Of a stretch of 64,000 nucleotides of DNA, positions 49,882 to 57,709 are shown piece by piece (position 1 is the first letter of the stretch; each line of letters starts with the position of its first letter). Origin of the DNA: Prauserella salsuginis (lineage in GTDB: Bacteria; Actinomycetota; Actinomycetes; Mycobacteriales; Pseudonocardiaceae); the NCBI RefSeq assembly GCF_024648885.1, contig NZ_JANBBF010000010.1, positions 186,001 to 250,000 of the forward strand. Direction: 5' to 3'. The position numbers and the translations under genes were made by a program. The notes beneath the pieces are model-generated. The model saw only the letters and a program-made list of their open reading frames with translations. It made no database searches and was not told where the DNA came from.

Positions 49882-50580
49882 ATGACCAGAACGACGACCC
49901 CCACGCACGGGGAACACGCGGCGCAGGCCGGAGCCTGGGCCGATCCGTCCGGCACGGCCAGCCACCGGACCAGGTCCGCACCGCGTCGGCGCATTCCGCA
50001 CCTGGTGACCGGGGCGCTGTTGGTCGTGGCCTGTGTGGCCGGCGCGCTGTGGTGGAGCACCGCCGCCGCAGCGCGCACACCGGTGGTAGCGCTGGCCGAC
50101 CCGGTCACCGTCGGGCAGGTACTGACGCGCGCCGACCTGCGCACTGTCGAGGTGTCCACCGACGCCGACCTCGATCTGATTCCCGCCGATCGCGCCGGCA
50201 GCCTCGTGGGACGGCCGTTGGCCACGAGCCTGCCGGCGGGCGCTCTGCTCAATGGCGAGGTCGTCGGCCCGACCGCCCTGCCGGGCGAGGGCCGTTCGGT
50301 GGTCGCCGTCGCCCTCGCGCCGGGCCGATACCCACCGGAACTCGCCGCAGGCCACCCGGTGCGCGTGCTGGTCACCACGTCAGAAGGTGGTCCTGCTGTC
50401 ACCGAAGGGCCCGAGCCCGGGGCTGCGTGGTCTGCCACCGTACTCAGCCTGGCCCCGGCCGGGACGGACCAGACCACGGTCGTCTCGCTCGAAATGTCCG
50501 CCGAACAGGCCGGGCAGCTTGCGCAAGTTCCGGCCGGGCGGATCGCCCTGGCCCTGCAGTCGGGCGGGGGTGATCGCTGA
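49882..50580 (+). CDS. SAF-domain (CpaB/RcpC-like) membrane protein
   Basis: The 232-residue protein (ATG at 49882 after GGAGAACCCGCG) has one membrane helix at about 41-62 (LVTGALLVVACVAGALWW) and an extracytoplasmic SAF domain. VVALADPVTVGQVLTRADLR is followed by AGSLVGRPLATSLPAGALLN, the flagellar P-ring/CpaB signature. CpaB-like proteins organise the pilus channel in Tad systems. Gram-positives lack the secretin it binds in Gram-negatives, so it may connect to the cell wall. Its stop shares a base with the TadZ-like start (TGATG). Confidence 0.8.
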   Translation: MTRTTTPTHGEHAAQAGAWADPSGTASHRTRSAPRRRIPHLVTGALLVVACVAGALWWSTAAAARTPVVALADPVTVGQVLTRADLRTVEVSTDADLDLIPADRAGSLVGRPLATSLPAGALLNGEVVGPTALPGEGRSVVAVALAPGRYPPELAAGHPVRVLVTTSEGGPAVTEGPEPGAAWSATVLSLAPAGTDQTTVVSLEMSAEQAGQLAQVPAGRIALALQSGGGDR

Positions 50581-51500
50581 TGCTCATCGCCGTGGGCTCG
50601 GTCAAAGCCGCACCAGGCGTGACCACCGTGACCACCGCCCTGGCAGCGCTGTGGCCTGAGGCGCAGCACACCCGCCGTCTGGTGGCCGAACTCGATCCCT
50701 CCGGTGGGGATCTGGCTGTCCGCTACGGGCTGCCCGCCACGCCGGGCTTGGCCAGCTTCGCCGCCTCCACCCGTCGCACCCGCGAGCCTGCGGCCGTGTG
50801 GGACCACACCCACCTTGTCTCGGGAGGCAGCCATGTCCTGCCCGCCCCACCGGCTGCCGCTCAGGCTCACGCCGCGCTGACCATTCTGGCCAGCGGACCG
50901 GGCAGCTCACTTCTCCACGGTGCGGCGGCCAACCCCGGCGTGGCGCTGCTCGCGGACTGCGGACGACTCGACCCCGCCACACCCGCCGAGGCGATCGCCC
51001 GCCGGGCCGACGTCCTGCTCCTGGTCAGCGGCACCCGCCCGGACGAACTGGCGCACACCGCCACCCGCCTTGTCGAGCTGGCCGCGTGGACCCCGCGGCC
51101 TTGCCTGCTACTCACCGGCACCGGCCATGCCACCCGGGATGTCGAACGCGCCCTCGGCGTCCCCACGATCGGCCGCCTGCCCCACGACCCGACCGGCGCC
51201 GCCCTCACCAGGATCACGTCGCCTGCGCAGCGTCGCCGTGGCCTGGCTCGCCGCATCGCCGCGCTCGCCCGCGCCCTCGCCGCCCCACCCGCTACGCCAC
51301 GACCGACACCAGCCGGCGGCCCGCCTGCGGCCGTGCCCGGAGTGCCGCCGCAACAGGTGCGCACTGCTGGCGCGAGCCTGCCCGGCCCGCCCTCGCCCTC
51401 AGCGCCGGCGTCGCCGCCATCTGCGCCGCCATCGGCGGGAGAGCCGGCCCGTCGCGACGACCAGCACTCCACGTCGGCCCGAAAGGAGCCCCTGTCATGA
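50580..51500 (+). CDS. TadZ/CpaE-like MinD/ParA-type protein
   Basis: The 306-residue protein starts MLIAVGSVKAAPGVTTVTT, where the deviant Walker A (K-A-A-P-G-V-T-T) replaces K-G-G-x-G-K-T/S. The active-site signature lysine and the P-loop lysine are not both present, so ATP hydrolysis may be lost, as in several TadZ proteins. Then come VAELDPSGGDLA (switch-like Asp) and VLLLVSGTRPDEL. The C-terminal 70 residues are Pro/Ala-rich. TadZ places the Tad machine at the cell pole. It overlaps both neighbouring genes. Confidence 0.78.
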   Translation: MLIAVGSVKAAPGVTTVTTALAALWPEAQHTRRLVAELDPSGGDLAVRYGLPATPGLASFAASTRRTREPAAVWDHTHLVSGGSHVLPAPPAAAQAHAALTILASGPGSSLLHGAAANPGVALLADCGRLDPATPAEAIARRADVLLLVSGTRPDELAHTATRLVELAAWTPRPCLLLTGTGHATRDVERALGVPTIGRLPHDPTGAALTRITSPAQRRRGLARRIAALARALAAPPATPRPTPAGGPPAAVPGVPPQQVRTAGASLPGPPSPSAPASPPSAPPSAGEPARRDDQHSTSARKEPLS

Positions 51501-52882
51501 CCTCCATCCACCACACCACCGCTGCGCCGGTCGGGGAGCCTGGCGGGCCGCGTCACCGGTTGCGCGCGCGCTTACGCGAGGCGCTGGCCACCGAGATGCC
51601 CGACCGCGTCGAGGCCGCTGGCGAGGGTGCCACCGCCGGCGGCGGGCCGATGCTCCCGAACTCGCGACGTCGCCACATCGGCCGCGAGATCGTCGAAACC
51701 GCCCTGGCCGCCCACAGCGAAGCCGAACTCCTCGCCGGGCGCGCATTGCTCGACTCGGCCACCGAAAGCGTCGTTGTCGAGCAGGTGTTGGACGGGGTGT
51801 TCGGACTGGGCCGACTGCAACCACTGCTGGACGACCCATCGGTCGAGACCATCGTGGTCAACCGTTTCGATCGGGTGGTCGTGCACTACGCCGACGGGCG
51901 CCGCGCCCCAGCCGCACCCGTGGCCGAGTCCAACGACGAACTCACCGACCTGATCCGCACACTGGCCGCGCGGGCCTCGTCGGAGGAACGCCGGTTCGAC
52001 CGAGGCTCGCCAGCATTGAACCTACAACTGCCGGGCGGCGAGCGGCTGTTCGCAGTGCTGGGTCTGACCGCCAGCGGGGTCACCGCATGCACGATCCGCC
52101 GGCACGGCTATCGCACGACCACCCTCGCCCAGCTGCGCCGGGGAGGCACCCTCGACGGGGAACTGGAACAGTTCTTGCGTGCCCTGGTGCGAGCGCGCAA
52201 GAACGTCCTGATCACCGGCGGCACCGGGGCAGGCAAGACCACGCTGCTGCGTGCTCTGGCCTCGGAGATGGACCCGCTCGAGCGGATCGTCACGATCGAA
52301 GACGCCTTCGAACTCGGCTTGGACCTCGACCCGACTCTGCACGCCGACGTGACCGCGTTGCAGGCACGCCAGCCCAACGTCGAAGGCGAGGGTGCGATCG
52401 ATCAGGCCGAGCTCGTGCGCTGGGGACTGCGCATGTCCCCGGACCGGGTCATCGTCGGCGAGATCCGCGGCGCCGAAGTCATCCCGATGTGCAACGCCAT
52501 GAGCCAGGGCAACGACGGGTCGATGGCCACGCTGCACGCCTCCAGCTCGAAGATCGCGTTCACGCGCCTGGCCTCCTACGCCGCGCAAGGCCCGGAACGG
52601 CTGTCGTTGGAGGCCACCGCTCTATTGGTGGCCAGTGCCGTGCATTTCGTGGTGCATCTCGACCGTGCCTGCGACCGCACCACCCGCGTGATCGCGTCCA
52701 TCCGTGAGGTCGTCGATGCCGAGGCCGGGGCGGTGATCTCCAACGAAGTCGCCCGCCGCGGTCCCGATCGGCGCGCCGTCCTCCTGCCCGGCGCCTTGCG
52801 CACCGAAACCCTCGACGACCTCGTCGCCGTCGGCTACACGCCCGATCGGTGCGCCCGAGCCGGCCAGGAGCGGCGGGTATGA
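51497..52882 (+). CDS. tadA: TadA/CpaF-type secretion ATPase
   Basis: The 461-residue ATPase has the type II/IV secretion signature. It shows an N-terminal helical domain, FDRGSPALNLQLPGGERL, Walker A GGTGAGKTTLL near residue 242, the Asp box VTIEDAFEL, and RVIVGEIRGAEV (Walker B). The His box is GNDGSMATLHASS. It forms a hexameric ring that powers pilin assembly. ATG overlaps the TadZ stop (ATGA), and its own end overlaps the TadB start. This is the core motor of the locus. Confidence 0.92.
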   Translation: MTSIHHTTAAPVGEPGGPRHRLRARLREALATEMPDRVEAAGEGATAGGGPMLPNSRRRHIGREIVETALAAHSEAELLAGRALLDSATESVVVEQVLDGVFGLGRLQPLLDDPSVETIVVNRFDRVVVHYADGRRAPAAPVAESNDELTDLIRTLAARASSEERRFDRGSPALNLQLPGGERLFAVLGLTASGVTACTIRRHGYRTTTLAQLRRGGTLDGELEQFLRALVRARKNVLITGGTGAGKTTLLRALASEMDPLERIVTIEDAFELGLDLDPTLHADVTALQARQPNVEGEGAIDQAELVRWGLRMSPDRVIVGEIRGAEVIPMCNAMSQGNDGSMATLHASSSKIAFTRLASYAAQGPERLSLEATALLVASAVHFVVHLDRACDRTTRVIASIREVVDAEAGAVISNEVARRGPDRRAVLLPGALRTETLDDLVAVGYTPDRCARAGQERRV

Positions 52883-53781
52883 CCACCGCGGCGACCACCC
52901 TCATCGCCGCCGGGGTGGGCCTGGGTGTGGCCGGCGGCATCGGACTGATCGTCACCGCACTGCGCCCCACGACGGTGATCCGACCGCGCCACGACGGGGG
53001 ATGGGTGCGTCGAGTGCGCGCTGCGGCGGGGCGGCCGGGCGCGGGGATACGCGTGGCCCTGGTCGCCGCGATCGGCGTCCTCTCCGCGGTCGGGACGGGA
53101 TGGATCGTCGGCGGTGTATTGGCCGCGGCTGCGGTGTGGTTCCTGCCCCGCTTGCTCGGCTCCGATCGCGCTCACGCCCGCCGGCTTGCTCGCATCGAGG
53201 CGATCGCCGCGTGGGCCGAGATGCTGCGCGATGTGCTCTCGGCAGCTGCCGGCCTCGAACAGGCCATCCTCGCCACTGCCCCGATCGCCCCGCAGGCGAT
53301 CCGTCCCGAGATCACTGCCCTGGCCGCGCGACTGGAAAGCGGGGTTCGCCTCGCGCCGGCCCTGCGGCGCCTCGCGCGTGAACTCGACGACCCGACCGCG
53401 GACCTGGTGCTGGCCGCGCTGGTGCTGGCCGCCGAGCACCAGGCACGGCACTTGACCGAACTGCTCGGCTCGCTGGCCACCGCTGCGCGCGAGCAGGCGG
53501 CAATGCGGATGCGCGTGGAGACCGGGCGCGCCCGCACCCGAACCTCGGTACGGGTCATCGTGGCCACTACCGGCGCGTTCGCTGCTGGCGTCGTGGTGTT
53601 CAACCGCGCCTACCTCGACGTCTACAACACCCCGGCCGGACAACTCGTGCTCGCCGTGATCGGTGCGAGCTTCGCTGCGGGCTTTGCCTGGCTGGCCCGC
53701 ATCGGCGGCGGCCGGCGCACGGCGCGCCTGATCGACCTGGATCCGCCCACCACCGCCGTGGCCGGAGGTGAGCGGCCGTGA
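52879..53781 (+). CDS. tadB: TadB-like inner-membrane platform protein
   Basis: The 300-residue protein has two N-terminal hydrophobic segments (LIAAGVGLGVAGGIGLIVTA and IRVALVAAIGVLSAVGTGW). A T2SSF domain follows (IEAIAAWAEMLRDVLSAAAG, ARLESGVRLAPALRRLA) between the second and third membrane helices, with two more helices at the C-terminus. It is the platform that the TadA motor acts on. Overlaps with tadA (ATGA) and tadC (GTGA) imply coordinated translation. Confidence 0.87.
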   Translation: MTTAATTLIAAGVGLGVAGGIGLIVTALRPTTVIRPRHDGGWVRRVRAAAGRPGAGIRVALVAAIGVLSAVGTGWIVGGVLAAAAVWFLPRLLGSDRAHARRLARIEAIAAWAEMLRDVLSAAAGLEQAILATAPIAPQAIRPEITALAARLESGVRLAPALRRLARELDDPTADLVLAALVLAAEHQARHLTELLGSLATAAREQAAMRMRVETGRARTRTSVRVIVATTGAFAAGVVVFNRAYLDVYNTPAGQLVLAVIGASFAAGFAWLARIGGGRRTARLIDLDPPTTAVAGGERP

Positions 53782-54671
53782 TGCCGGCGCTGGTGTTCGG
53801 AGGCGGCACCGGGCTGGGCCTGTGGCTGCTGCTGGTGTGGGCCGCCCCGGCCCGCCCGCCCCTGAGCGACCAATGGGCACCGCTGGCACGCACCGACAGC
53901 GCCCCAACGCTGACCGACGCGGCCGGAGCCCCATGGGTCGCGCGTTGGGGCCGCCACGTCACGCCCGTACTGCGCCGGTTCGGACTCCCCGGGGCGGGCA
54001 TCGCCGCCGATCTGCGCATCACCGGCCGCGGCCCCGCGACTCACCTGGCCACCCAGGTACTGCTGGCCGCGGCAGCGTTGCTCACACCCGGACTGGCCGC
54101 CGTGTTGCTGGCTCTCACCGGCGCGCCGATCGCGGTCGAGGTCCCGGTGCTGGCCGGTCTCGCCGGCGCGGCTGCCGGCTTCCTCGTGCCCGATCTGCAC
54201 GTGCGTGGCCGGGCCAGACGGCTGCGCCGCGAGTTCCGGGACGCTCTGTCGGCATACCTGGACCTGGTGTGGATCACTCTGGCTGGCGGAGCCGGCATCG
54301 AAGCCGCCCTCGCCGATGCTGCCGACGTCGGTACCGGACCCGCCTTCACCGCGATCCGCCGATCCCTCGGCGCCGCGCACCTGACTCGTACGACCCCGTG
54401 GGAGAGCCTGCGCCGCCTTGGCGAGGAACTCGAGATCACCGAACTGTCCGAACTGGCCGCTGCTATCTCCCTGGCCGGTACCGAAGGCGCCCGCGTACGT
54501 ACCTCACTGGCGGCCAAGGCTCGCGCCCTCCGCACCCACCAGATCACCGACGCCGAGCGCGAGGCTCAAGCCGCCACTGAACGCATGGCCCTGCCGGTGA
54601 CGCTGTTGTTCGTCGGATTCCTCGGATTCATCGCCTACCCGGCCGTCCTGAGCGTCCTCAATGGACTTTAG
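53778..54671 (+). CDS. tadC: TadC-like inner-membrane platform protein
   Basis: The 297-residue protein has an N-terminal membrane segment, a paired hydrophobic region near residues 90-145, and a T2SSF domain. The domain reads RREFRDALSAYLDLVWITLA, then GAGIEAALADAADVG and LEITELSELAAAISLAGTEG. A C-terminal membrane segment (LPVTLLFVGFLGFIAYPAVL) closes it. It partners TadB in the platform. The start is the GTG at 53778 or the ATG at 53781. Confidence 0.87.
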   Translation: MMPALVFGGGTGLGLWLLLVWAAPARPPLSDQWAPLARTDSAPTLTDAAGAPWVARWGRHVTPVLRRFGLPGAGIAADLRITGRGPATHLATQVLLAAAALLTPGLAAVLLALTGAPIAVEVPVLAGLAGAAAGFLVPDLHVRGRARRLRREFRDALSAYLDLVWITLAGGAGIEAALADAADVGTGPAFTAIRRSLGAAHLTRTTPWESLRRLGEELEITELSELAAAISLAGTEGARVRTSLAAKARALRTHQITDAEREAQAATERMALPVTLLFVGFLGFIAYPAVLSVLNGL

Positions 54672-54728
54672 GAAATGCGTACTCAGAATGACGGATTCGT
54701 CGGAATGCCAAGGAAGGAAGGTCACATC

Positions 54729-54920
54729 ATGAAAATCCAGATCCGCGTCGCGTGGGCCCTGATGTGTAGCCGCGCGGCGGTGCTGCGCAGCGATCCCGAG
54801 CGTGGCGAGATCACGACCACGGTGATCGTGACCGCTCTGATGGCCATCGCGGCGATCGCCATCATCGGCATCATCGTGGCCAAACTGACCCAGAAGGCCA
54901 ACTCGATCGACCTCGGCTGA
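54729..54920 (+). CDS. Flp-pilin-like small protein
   Basis: The 63-residue protein follows AAGGAAGGTCACATC. It has a basic N-terminal leader, then ERGEITTTVIVTALMAIAAI with cleavage expected after the glycine and before EITTT. The conserved Glu at +5 of the mature pilin is replaced by Thr. The rest is a single hydrophobic helix and a short tail (KLTQKANSIDLG). It is probably the major pilin or a pilin-like protein of the Tad system, cut by the peptidase at 47270. Confidence 0.78.
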   Translation: MKIQIRVAWALMCSRAAVLRSDPERGEITTTVIVTALMAIAAIAIIGIIVAKLTQKANSIDLG

Positions 54921-54921
54921 C

Positions 54922-55386
54922 ATGACCGCCGCAGGCCGACACCGCACATGCGCCGCCGGGCTGGTGATGCGGGTGCGCGCGGCGGCGCGCGGTGACCGGG
55001 GCGAGGTCACTGTGGAGCTGGTGCTCGCGACACCGCTGTTGCTGCTGACGCTCCTGCTGATCATCCAGTTTGCCCTGTGGTCGCACGCCACCCACGTCGC
55101 CCAAGCCGCAGCGTCCCAAGCCCTGGCCGCCGCCCGCACCCACCGCGGGACCATCGCCGCCGGACAGGACGCCGGCAGCCAAGTGCTCAGCGACCTGGCC
55201 CCAGGGCCCCTGCGCGAGGTCGAGCTGACGGTATCCCGCGGTCCGCGCGGGGCGTCGGCGCGCGTGAGCGGCCACGCCACCCCGGTCCTGCCCGGCCTGC
55301 ACCTGGCCGTCACGGCGGAGGCATCCGGCCCGCGGGAGAGGTTCGTGCCCGACACCTCCACGGCGAAACCGTGGTCAGGGCGGTGA
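54922..55386 (+). CDS. tadE: TadE-like pseudopilin
   Basis: The 154-residue protein has a basic N-terminus and the prepilin-type motif DRGEVTVELVLATPLLLL, cleaved after the glycine, with Glu at +5 of the mature end. A single hydrophobic helix and a mostly beta-rich extracellular part follow. This matches TadE-like minor pseudopilins. It begins 1 base after the pilin-like gene stop. It is probably processed by the TadV-like peptidase. Confidence 0.83.
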   Translation: MTAAGRHRTCAAGLVMRVRAAARGDRGEVTVELVLATPLLLLTLLLIIQFALWSHATHVAQAAASQALAAARTHRGTIAAGQDAGSQVLSDLAPGPLREVELTVSRGPRGASARVSGHATPVLPGLHLAVTAEASGPRERFVPDTSTAKPWSGR

Positions 55387-55395
55387 ATCCGTGCC

Positions 55396-56313
55396 ATGCC
55401 CAAGGAGACGCTGATGCACAGCACCGACGCCACCCCTACGCCCAGTCCGGTGCAGACGGCCCGGTTCGCCGACGGTCCCGACTGCGTGCTGATCAATCCC
55501 GACCTCACTCCGCGGGACTGGCGCGCCGCGCGCCTACGTGCGGCGCTGCACCCAGCCACTGTGCTGTGTGGACTCGCCGGTGTTGCGCTGGCTACGGTGG
55601 CGATCCTGGCGGGCGCCGGGACCGGGTTCGTCGGCGCCTCCGCCTGCGCCGCCGGGATCTTGATGGCCGTGACGGCCGTGCTGGTCGGTCGCCGCCGCGC
55701 CGGCCACCCCCTGATCCACGTCGCGGCCACTGCTGAAGGCCGTGCGGCTCGGATGTTCCTGCGCAGTCGCGCGCTCACCAGCGACAAGGCACAGCAGCGC
55801 ACCGTGCGCAGCCTCATGCAAGCGGTCGCTGAGGTGCACGCCAGCCCCGCACGCCCCTGGCTCGACCCGGCCCTGCCCGTCCAGCTGCATCGCGTGGCAT
55901 GGCACGTCCTCACGTTCCTGCACCGCACCGCCCCCGCCCGTGCCCTGCTGGACGAACTCGCCGGCCTCCACGAACAGGAGTCGGCCGAGATTGCCGCCGC
56001 CCGCCGGGCGGTGACTGCCGCCGACGCCGCCCTCGACGACGTCGCCTTCCACGCCCACGCCTGCGCGAGCCTGCTGCGGGCATGGGCGGCCAAGCTACGC
56101 CACGCGGACCTCGCCACACGCGCCGAAGCCACCACAGACACGCTGCCGGGCACCGACGAGCTCGCACTCGCCTGTTCGGCGGCCGCGGAGCTGCCACCGG
56201 CGGTGTTCGCCTCGATCACTGCCGCCCGCGATCTCACCAGCGCCGGCGCATTCGTCTGGGAACACCCACCTCACACCTGGCCCTCCAGCAGTACTCGGGG
56301 AGGACTCTCATGA
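55396..56313 (+). CDS. Membrane protein of the Tad locus, unknown family
   Basis: The 305-residue protein has two closely spaced hydrophobic segments near residues 50-95 ([20 protein letters not shown] and [16 protein letters not shown]) and a long helical C-terminal part rich in Ala/Arg (for example [16 protein letters not shown]), probably coiled. It sits between two TadE-like genes and overlaps the second one (ATGA), so it is part of the pilus operon. I do not recognise the family. A structural or assembly role is inferred. Confidence 0.6.
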   Translation: MPKETLMHSTDATPTPSPVQTARFADGPDCVLINPDLTPRDWRAARLRAALHPATVLCGLAGVALATVAILAGAGTGFVGASACAAGILMAVTAVLVGRRRAGHPLIHVAATAEGRAARMFLRSRALTSDKAQQRTVRSLMQAVAEVHASPARPWLDPALPVQLHRVAWHVLTFLHRTAPARALLDELAGLHEQESAEIAAARRAVTAADAALDDVAFHAHACASLLRAWAAKLRHADLATRAEATTDTLPGTDELALACSAAAELPPAVFASITAARDLTSAGAFVWEHPPHTWPSSSTRGGLS

Positions 56314-56783
56314 CTCCCGTCATCACCCGGTCCAGGCGCCGTGTCCGGTGGCGTGTCTGGTGGGCCGCCGAGCGCGGATCGGCCACCACCGAAGCCGTAC
56401 TGATCGCACCTCTCCTGGTGCTGCTCCTGGTGTTTGTCGCCGTGCTCGCGCATCGCGGAGTCGAGGCACGTCTGCGCATCGACGACGTAGCCCACCAAGC
56501 CGCCCGCGCCGCTACCTTGCACCGCACCACTCCCGCCGCCGCCACCGCAGCCCGCCAGACCGCCACGGCCGCAGTGGCTCGCGCCGGGCTCGTGTGCCGC
56601 AACCCCAGCACGCGTCTGTCCGGCCGGCCGGCTCCGGGTCAGACGGTCACCGTGCGCGTGAGCTGCACCGTGGACCTCGGGCAAGCGCTCCTGCTCGGCA
56701 CGCCGGGCGAGCGCACGTTGTCCGCCACCGCTTCCGAGGTCGTCGACGTTCACCGCTCCCAACCGTCTGGGGCCCGGCCATGA
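56310..56783 (+). CDS. TadE/TadF-like pseudopilin
   Basis: The 157-residue protein has the prepilin motif [20 protein letters not shown], with Gly cleavage and Glu at +5. One hydrophobic helix follows, then a variable extracellular part with two cysteines (VCRNPS, VSCTVD). It overlaps both neighbours by four bases. It is a second TadE-like minor pseudopilin. Confidence 0.8.
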   Translation: MTPVITRSRRRVRWRVWWAAERGSATTEAVLIAPLLVLLLVFVAVLAHRGVEARLRIDDVAHQAARAATLHRTTPAAATAARQTATAAVARAGLVCRNPSTRLSGRPAPGQTVTVRVSCTVDLGQALLLGTPGERTLSATASEVVDVHRSQPSGARP

Positions 56784-57229
56784 GCGCGGCCGAGCCCCGC
56801 GACGGGTGGCCGCGGTGGTGGCGCGAGGAGGCGGGCCAAGTCACCGCCTTCGTCCTCGCCGCCTGCGTCGGACTGCTCGCCCTCATCGGGTTGAGCCTGG
56901 ATGGCGGACTCGCGCTGGCGGCCACCGTCCGCGCGAACGGGCACGCCGAATCCGCCGCCCGCGCCGGAGCGCAAGCCCTCGACCTGGCCACCTACCGCGC
57001 GACCGGCGAGGTGCAGATCGACCCGGCCCGTGCGCGGCTGCTGGCCCAGCGCTACCTGGCCAGCGTCGGCGCCACCGGCACCGTCACCACCAGCGGTCGA
57101 ATCGTCACCGTGGCCGTGTCGGCCACCTACCAGCCGCAACTGCTGTCGCTGGTCGGCATCGATGACATCCACACCCGCGCGCACGCCTCGGCCCAGCCCC
57201 ACCGAGGAGTCCGCGGCATCGAACCCTGA
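56780..57229 (+). CDS. TadG-like pseudopilin
   Basis: The 149-residue protein has [20 protein letters not shown], similar to the TadE/TadG leader, but with Phe at the +5 position instead of Glu. A hydrophobic helix and a soluble C-terminal part ([20 protein letters not shown]) follow. It is far shorter than true TadG and lacks a VWA domain. It resembles the TadE-like/Rv3660c-type helicase-secretion small proteins common in actinomycete Tad loci. It ends 39 bases before the next gene. Confidence 0.75.
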   Translation: MSAAEPRDGWPRWWREEAGQVTAFVLAACVGLLALIGLSLDGGLALAATVRANGHAESAARAGAQALDLATYRATGEVQIDPARARLLAQRYLASVGATGTVTTSGRIVTVAVSATYQPQLLSLVGIDDIHTRAHASAQPHRGVRGIEP

Positions 57230-57268
57230 GAACCCCCGCGCGACCGATGTGAGGAAGGAGCACCTGCC

Positions 57269-57709
57269 ATGGTGAATTCACACGACGAGATCGCTCGCCG
57301 ACTCGACGAAGCGGATGCCGCCCGCTCGGCCCGCCGCGCCGAGGCGGCCACCACGATCGGCGAGCTGGCGCGGCGGCACAGCACGGTGGCCGGTCAGCTG
57401 GCCGAGCTGGAGCGCGAACTGGCCACCGCGGTCGCCAGTGCCGCCGACGTCATCGACATCGCCGAACTGGCCCAGGTCACCGACGTCCCGGCCGCAGACC
57501 TGACCCGGTGGAAAGAAAAGGCCGCCAAACCACGCGGACGGCCCCGCAAACGTCCCGCCACCGAGAACGCCCGCACCCGCCGCTCACGACCACGCCCCTC
57601 CCACACCGAAGCCGCATCCACACCACAGACCGCCGCACTGGACAGCCCCGCCAGCGGCGGCAGTGACGACACGTCCGCGGCATCCCCACTCCCTGCGAGC
57701 ACCGGATGA
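57269..57709 (+). CDS. Small coiled-coil protein with AT-hook-like motif
   Basis: The 146-residue protein has an N-terminal coiled coil (residues 1-60). A helix-turn-helix-like segment follows (IDIAELAQVTDVPAADLTRW). A basic stretch PRGRPRKRP has an AT-hook-like core (RGRPRK). A Thr/Ser-rich tail ends it. It may bind DNA in the minor groove. GGAAGGAGCACCTGCC precedes the ATG. Its 3' end overlaps the LysM-BTAD gene by four bases, so it may work with that regulator. Confidence 0.6.
   Translation: MVNSHDEIARRLDEADAARSARRAEAATTIGELARRHSTVAGQLAELERELATAVASAADVIDIAELAQVTDVPAADLTRWKEKAAKPRGRPRKRPATENARTRRSRPRPSHTEAASTPQTAALDSPASGGSDDTSAASPLPASTG

Noticed and set aside
54504-56237. 577-codon minus-strand frame over the TadC-TadE genes
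   Set aside because: Ser/Ala/Arg-rich shadow on the opposite strand to a well-supported pilus operon.
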